Positions 5,401 to 8,610 of a stretch of 8,610 nucleotides of DNA are shown here, in pieces. How positions within the stretch are numbered: the stretch's first letter is position 1; every line of letters begins with the position of its first letter. A program made the translations under genes and the position numbers. Origin of the DNA: Rhodocyclaceae bacterium (GTDB taxonomy: Bacteria; Pseudomonadota; Gammaproteobacteria; Burkholderiales; Rhodocyclaceae); assembly GCA_016791085.1 (NCBI GenBank), contig JAEUNN010000249.1, positions 1 to 8,610 of the forward strand. The letters are read 5' to 3'. The notes under the pieces were generated by a model. That model did no database searches. It was given only the letters and a program-made list of their open reading frames with translations, and was not told the DNA's origin.

Positions 5401-6948
5401 ATGAACGCAGCAACGGGGTCGCGCGCAGGCCGTGCGCGGCGCGCTTTCGCAGTCATCGTGCTGGCCGCCGCGAGCGCCGCCTGCCTTGCGCAATCGGCGC
5501 CTTCATTGCCAAGTTACCGCGCGCGCGCCGACGACGTTTCGGTATCCGGAATTTCTTCCGGCGCCTATATGGCCATACAGTTCGGCACGGCATTTTCGGC
5601 GCAGGTAACGGGCGTAGGCGCGACCGCCGGCGGTCCGTACTATTGCGCCGCCACCGACGCCTCGAAAGATTTCAATCTGCGCCGCGTCATCCGGCGCTGC
5701 ATGCAGGGCGACCCGGCTTACGGCAAGGACCCCATCACCAACGACTGGATGCAGAAGCTATACACGGCCACGCAAAATTTCGCCGCGGCCGGAAAAATAG
5801 ACAAACTCGACAATCTGAAGCGGCAGAAAATCTGGCTGTTCCACGGCTATAACGACGGCATCGTGAAACAGCCGGTCATGGACAGGCTGTACGAGTACTA
5901 CTCGCACTATGTGCCGCCGCAACAAATTTTCTACAAGAGCGGCCTCAACGCCGGGCACGCGCAGATCAGCGCAAGTTGCGCAAGCCAGTCCGGGGCATGC
6001 AATACCTGCCCCACGACCGGCGGAAATTTCATCAACCAGTGTCAGGACCGGCCGGCCGCGCTGGGCACTTACGATGCGGTCGGCGCGATGTTGCAGCACA
6101 TATATGGCGCACTCCATCCGCCCGCCGCGCCCGGCGGGCAGATCGTGGCTTTCCGTCAGGACGAATTCACGCGCAGCAACCGCGGCCACGATTACCCGGG
6201 CCTGATTTCCATGAGCGACACCGGCTACGCCTATGTGCCCGCGCATTGCAGTACCAATGCGGGCTGCCGCGTGCATATCGCGTTTCATGGCTGCATGCAG
6301 TCGGCCGATGCACTGGACGACTTCTTTTACCGCAACGCCGGCTACAACGAGTGGGCGGACCAGAACGCGATCATCGTGCTGTACCCGCAAACCACGGCCA
6401 AACTGCCCAGCGTCGTCACGCCTTTGAACCCCATGGGCTGCTGGGACTGGTGGGGCTATAACGACCTGTTCGATTCGGAAGGCCGCTATGCCACCAAAGC
6501 CGGCCTGCAGGTGGCCGCGGTCAAAGCCATGCTGGACAGGCTCACCCAGGGCGGGCCGGCGGCGCCGGCCGCGGCGCCCTTGCCGGCCTTCGGCACTCCG
6601 GCCGGTTTTGCGGCGGCCGACGCCAACCACACCCAGATAGCGCTGCGCTGGCAGGGCGTGACGGGCGCGGCCGGTTACATTCTGCAGCGCTCGACCCAGC
6701 CGGGCGGGCCCTACGCCACGGCGATCAGCACGACCGCCACGCAATGGGTAGATCGCGGCTTGCAGGCCGGGCAAACGTACTATTACATCCTGCAGGCCAA
6801 AGCAGCGGACGGCACGCGCAGCGCGCCCAGCGCCGAACTGAGCCGTGCCACCGGCCCCGCGCCGCCGCCTTGCGATCCGTATTTTTCATTGGCGGCGAAC
6901 AGGCCGGTCACGCGCAACAACCTGCCGACCAGCGCCACCTGCGACTGA
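5401..6948 (+). CDS. Secreted polyhydroxybutyrate depolymerase-like esterase with fibronectin type III domain
   Basis: Predicted extracellular serine hydrolase of 515 residues that cleaves poly(3-hydroxybutyrate) or a similar polyester. A signal peptide (hydrophobic FAVIVLAAASAACLA, cut near Ala30) is followed by a catalytic domain of about 45-385. The lipase box lies near its N-terminus: SGISSGAYM, nucleophile Ser52. Candidate partners are Asp152 (GYNDGIV) and His186 (NAGHAQI); the spacing of 34 equals that which I recall for Asp121/His155 of the Penicillium funiculosum enzyme, the circularly permuted type. Other shared blocks are GGPYYCA (77-83), IAFHGCMQS (293-301), AGYNEWAD (313-320), IIVLYPQ (324-330) and NPMGCWDWWGY (343-353). 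An Ala/Pro linker leads to one fibronectin type III domain (about 396-485). The last 30 residues hold two Cys and no recognisable substrate-binding domain. Shine-Dalgarno AGGGAG lies 8 nt before the ATG. It is convergent with the next gene. The fold is well supported; the polymer substrate is inferred. Confidence 0.88.
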   Translation: MNAATGSRAGRARRAFAVIVLAAASAACLAQSAPSLPSYRARADDVSVSGISSGAYMAIQFGTAFSAQVTGVGATAGGPYYCAATDASKDFNLRRVIRRCMQGDPAYGKDPITNDWMQKLYTATQNFAAAGKIDKLDNLKRQKIWLFHGYNDGIVKQPVMDRLYEYYSHYVPPQQIFYKSGLNAGHAQISASCASQSGACNTCPTTGGNFINQCQDRPAALGTYDAVGAMLQHIYGALHPPAAPGGQIVAFRQDEFTRSNRGHDYPGLISMSDTGYAYVPAHCSTNAGCRVHIAFHGCMQSADALDDFFYRNAGYNEWADQNAIIVLYPQTTAKLPSVVTPLNPMGCWDWWGYNDLFDSEGRYATKAGLQVAAVKAMLDRLTQGGPAAPAAAPLPAFGTPAGFAAADANHTQIALRWQGVTGAAGYILQRSTQPGGPYATAISTTATQWVDRGLQAGQTYYYILQAKAADGTRSAPSAELSRATGPAPPPCDPYFSLAANRPVTRNNLPTSATCD

Positions 6949-6960
6949 TGCCGCATGCGC

Positions 6961-6976
6961 CGCCGGCCGGCCGGCG
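6961..6976. terminator. 16-bp perfect palindrome between convergent genes
   Basis: The bases CGCCGGCCGGCCGGCG form a perfect palindrome in the 34-bp gap between the depolymerase stop (6948) and the convergent stop at 6983. Position and stability suit a two-way terminator stem, but there is no loop spacer and no T-tract on either strand, so termination would need Rho or be inefficient. It may also be only a product of local GGCC-rich composition. Confidence 0.3.
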
Positions 6977-6982
6977 CGCAGT

Positions 6983-7660
6983 TCAGCGCGGCATGGCCAC
7001 GACCTGTTGCAGCAACTGCGTGGCCTTGCCGAGCAGGGGGCCGCCCTTGGCGTCGCGCTGCAGCACTTCCCAGGGCCCCTGGCCGAAATACAGGCCGTCG
7101 GACACCAGGAAGGACAGCCGCACCATTTCGCCCTGAGGCGGCGGCAGGCGCGCCTTGTCCCAGGGCCCGATCTGTTCGACCACGGCCTGCGACACTTCGA
7201 GCAGTTCGCGCGCGAGGGCGGCGGCCGGGTGGCTGCTGCCTTCGAAAATCGACGCCCGGCCGGACTGGTTCAGGTAGCGCACGCCGCCGTCACAGAACGC
7301 CGCCAGCACATCCAGCCCGCCCTGTTGCGGCACTTCTATGATGGTGCCCAGCAACAGCTTGTGCGGCACGGCTGCGCCGGCCGCGCGCAGGCGCGCGCAC
7401 GCGAGCGCGCGCACGCGCCCTTCGGCAGCCGCATCCGCAGCAATTTTCTGCAGGGCCGGCACATCCGGGCGCCCGGCCAGCAAGGTGGTCCACAGCGCAT
7501 CGCCGTGCTGACTGCCATTTCGGAACAAATCCAGGTTGTCGCAGAACAGCAGGTTGTAGAGCATATTGACCTGCAGGTCCGCATAAGGCTCATGGAACAG
7601 GCCGGGGGGTTTGCCGCCGTCGCCGCCCATGCCGAATGCGCCCAACAGTTTTTTGAACAT
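6983..7660 (-). CDS. Uncharacterised 225-residue protein
   Basis: I do not recognise this protein. It is very probably a real gene: ATG at 7658-7660 preceded by a good Shine-Dalgarno (GGAG, 6 nt upstream), a promoter candidate, and normal amino acid composition. It begins MFKKLLGAFGMGGDGGKPPG, a short amphipathic start with a Gly-rich stretch, not a signal peptide. Then come mixed alpha/beta segments: FHEPYADLQVNMLYNLLFCDNLDLF (22-46, in part), an Ala-rich helical part with ALACARLRAAG (86-95), a hydrophobic strand KLLLGTIIEV (101-110), GGLDVLAAFCDGGVRYLNQSG (114-134, in part) and FEGSSHPAAALARELLEVSQAVVEQ (139-163, in part). The C-terminal part includes MVRLSFLVSDGLYFGQGP (179-196). No transmembrane segment or known catalytic motif is visible, so a soluble cytoplasmic protein is likely. 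It is 151 bp downstream of the HTH regulator on the same strand, with its own promoter. Confidence 0.8.
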   Translation of the reverse strand: MFKKLLGAFGMGGDGGKPPGLFHEPYADLQVNMLYNLLFCDNLDLFRNGSQHGDALWTTLLAGRPDVPALQKIAADAAAEGRVRALACARLRAAGAAVPHKLLLGTIIEVPQQGGLDVLAAFCDGGVRYLNQSGRASIFEGSSHPAAALARELLEVSQAVVEQIGPWDKARLPPPQGEMVRLSFLVSDGLYFGQGPWEVLQRDAKGGPLLGKATQLLQQVVAMPR

Positions 7661-7707
7661 TGATTTCTCCGGGAAAATACAGCGCTCCCGCGCAAGCCAA
7701 GCGCGCC

Positions 7708-7713
7708 ATCATA
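7708..7713 (-). promoter_or_regulatory. -10 element candidate upstream of the 225-residue protein gene
   Basis: The minus strand reads TATGAT, 5 of 6 matches to TATAAT. Predicted start is about 7701, leaving a 40-nt leader that contains the Shine-Dalgarno. The -35 position has only CCGCAC, so the promoter looks activator-dependent, in keeping with the CRP-like palindrome just upstream. Confidence 0.4.
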
Positions 7714-7735
7714 GGGGCCGCGCCAGGCCCGTGCG

Positions 7736-7749
7736 GTGACGCAAATCAC
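7736..7749. promoter_or_regulatory. CRP/FNR-type operator candidate (GTGA-N6-TCAC)
   Basis: GTGA, six bases, TCAC is the symmetric core of the CRP consensus TGTGA-N6-TCACA; the outermost T/A pair is replaced by G and C. Its centre lies at 7742.5, about 41.5 bases upstream of the start predicted from the -10 at 7708-7713, which is the classic class II activator position. The match could be chance; the exact spacing is the main argument. Confidence 0.33.
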
Positions 7750-7751
7750 GC

Positions 7752-7782
7752 GCCCGGGGTGGCGGCAAGCAGCGCCCCGGGC
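7752..7782 (-). terminator. GC-rich stem-loop downstream of the HTH regulator gene
   Basis: GCCCGGGG (7752-7759) and CCCCGGGC (7775-7782) are perfect 8-bp inverted arms around a 15-nt loop, 30 bases after the regulator stop. On the minus strand the stem is followed by GCGTGATTTG, with only a short T run, so intrinsic termination would be weak. It lies directly upstream of the CRP-like site and may insulate the next promoter. Confidence 0.3.
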
Positions 7783-7811
7783 AGCCGGAGCGGCTCAACT
7801 TTAGCGATGCG

Positions 7812-8540
7812 TCAGTCGCGCGCCAGGGCACGGAACTCAGGCGGCTCCCAGTGCCGCACCGCCAGGCACACGCTGAGCGCCGGGCGTTCGGCCAGCGGCA
7901 GCACGGCGTCGGCCGCGTGCTGTTCGGCATATTCGCGCGCGATCTGCTCCAGCCGCGCGACCAGACCCAGCGCCGCGGCGGCCGACACGCGCACCGACAC
8001 GATGCGCATGGACTCGCCCGGCGCGTCGAACGGGTGCCTGAAGTAATCCGCGGCGCGCTCGCTCATGTAGCGCATGATGGGCCCGTTGGGAATCCAGGCG
8101 AAGGTGCGCGCCACACTCAGGCGTATGCGGTCGTTGGGATGCAGTTCGAGCAGCCCCAGCCCCTCCAGGCGCAGCAGCAGGGCGATGCACTCGCTGCGCT
8201 CCAGCCGGTAGGCGGCCAGCATTTCATCGACGCGTATCTGGTTCAGTGCGCACACCGCCACCAGCAGCAGGCGCGTATCGCCGACCAGCGTTTGTTCCTG
8301 CTCCCAGGTGAGCCGCGTGAGCAAGCGGCGCGACCTGGGCTGGCCGCGCACCAGTTCGCCCAGATCGACCTGCACCAGTTCGCAAAGCGCGGCGAAGCGC
8401 TCCAGCGTGCAGTCGCGCCGCGAAAAAATGCGCTTTACCGACGCTTCGGAAATTCCCAGCGCGCGCGCCGCATCGGCATAGGTGAGGCCGCGGGCCTTGA
8501 AATGCAGTTTGAGCGCGTCGAACAGGGTGGGAAAAGCCAT
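7812..8540 (-). CDS. Cro/C1-type (XRE) helix-turn-helix transcriptional regulator
   Basis: A 242-residue cytoplasmic DNA-binding protein. Residues 8-65 form a Cro/C1 HTH domain (LKLHFKARGLTYADAARALG, then ISEASVKRIFS as recognition helix, then a CTLERFAALCELVQVDLGELV helix pair). After a basic hinge (GQPRSRRLLTRL), residues about 88-150 look like a second, winged-helix module: VDEMLAAYRLERSECIALLLRLEGLGLLEL followed by a beta-hairpin NDRIRLSVARTF, written here as separate parts of one region. The rest (about 155-242) is an alpha/beta region without visible cofactor or metal motifs. Family members are usually 240-260 residues, so it is full length. The ATG at 8538-8540 is preceded by a poor Shine-Dalgarno but fits the domain start. 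The upstream AT-rich region has paired repeats suggesting autoregulation. Target genes are unknown; the gene at 6983-7660 is a candidate by position only. Confidence 0.87.
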   Translation of the reverse strand: MAFPTLFDALKLHFKARGLTYADAARALGISEASVKRIFSRRDCTLERFAALCELVQVDLGELVRGQPRSRRLLTRLTWEQEQTLVGDTRLLLVAVCALNQIRVDEMLAAYRLERSECIALLLRLEGLGLLELHPNDRIRLSVARTFAWIPNGPIMRYMSERAADYFRHPFDAPGESMRIVSVRVSAAAALGLVARLEQIAREYAEQHAADAVLPLAERPALSVCLAVRHWEPPEFRALARD

Positions 8541-8548
8541 GGCGCAAA

Positions 8549-8598
8549 GAGTATCAAATTACGCTACTCAATACGCCGGCTTGTGCTACTTGGTATTG
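8549..8598. promoter_or_regulatory. Repeat-rich operator candidate upstream of the HTH regulator
   Basis: This AT-rich stretch, unlike the surrounding GC-rich DNA, holds an inverted pair GAGTA (8549-8553) / TACTC (8565-8569), a second inverted pair CAATAC (8569-8574) / GTATTG (8593-8598), and a direct repeat GCTACT at 8563-8568 and 8585-8590, 22 bp apart (about two helical turns). It lies 9-58 bp before the regulator ATG, where its promoter must be. I could not place a convincing -35/-10 pair. Binding by the regulator itself is inference. Confidence 0.27.
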
Positions 8599-8610
8599 TT
8601 TTATTGCCTA

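Noticed and set aside
5431..5490. Tat signal or lipobox in the depolymerase signal peptide
   Set aside because: RARRAF lacks the rest of the Tat consensus, and SAAC has Ser where a lipobox needs Leu, Val or Ile; a plain Sec signal with cleavage near Ala30 fits better.
5758..6774. 338-codon minus-strand open frame opposite the PHB depolymerase
   Set aside because: Antisense to a gene with complete domain evidence; low-complexity Arg/Gly/Ala composition.
6949..7136. Frameshift hiding a substrate-binding domain of the depolymerase
   Set aside because: No frame after 6948 shows such a domain, and the DNA there is taken by the convergent gene and its stop codon.
6845..7663. 272-codon plus-strand open frame opposite the 225-residue protein
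   Set aside because: The minus-strand gene has a good Shine-Dalgarno, sensible composition and a promoter candidate; the plus frame overlaps the end of the depolymerase and reads as a His/Gln/Arg-rich shadow.
8592..8607. Sigma-54-like GG...GC element on the plus strand at the window end
   Set aside because: The spacing between GG and GC is 12 instead of 10 bases and the flanking consensus is absent.
1..8610. tRNA, rRNA, riboswitch, insertion sequence, CRISPR array, toxin-antitoxin or phage genes
   Set aside because: Looked for by eye on both strands; nothing supportable was seen.

Overview
The window reads as ordinary chromosomal DNA of a GC-rich Gram-negative bacterium, most likely a betaproteobacterium. 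Gram-negative is supported by LpxH (lipid A synthesis) and by the exported proteins with typical signal peptides. The betaproteobacterial guess rests on the order cysS / TPR protein / cyclophilin pair / lpxH, which I recall from Burkholderiales and relatives, and on a polyhydroxybutyrate depolymerase; I could not check it by search. There is no sign of mobile elements, CRISPR, tRNA or rRNA genes, and coding density is high.

Layout. Left arm, minus strand: a Tat-exported PhoD-type phosphatase (1-1290, cut by the window edge) lies 49 bp downstream of cysS (1340-2719), possibly in one transcript. A 155-bp divergent gap (2720-2874) carries two facing extended -10 promoter candidates. Centre, plus strand: a compact run of a secreted TPR protein (2875-3420), periplasmic cyclophilin ppiA (3434-3994), cytoplasmic cyclophilin ppiB (4024-4515) and lpxH (4557-5312), with gaps of 13-41 bp, probably one operon. 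After an 88-bp gap with a good sigma-70 promoter candidate comes a secreted PHB depolymerase with a fibronectin type III domain (5401-6948). Right arm, minus strand: a 225-residue protein I do not recognise (6983-7660), convergent with the depolymerase, then a Cro/C1-type HTH regulator (7812-8540) with its AT-rich upstream region running to the window end.

How the genes work together: cysS supplies Cys-tRNA, the TPR/cyclophilin/lpxH run is an envelope and protein-folding housekeeping set, and PhoD and the depolymerase are exported scavenging enzymes for phosphorus and carbon. The right arm is the least understood part: the unknown gene has a promoter with a CRP-like site at exactly the class II position, and the regulator has a repeat-rich upstream region suggesting autoregulation. 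No stretch above 300 bases lacks a gene. I see no convincing undescribed multi-gene system; the findings are modest and mostly concern regulation and domain architecture.
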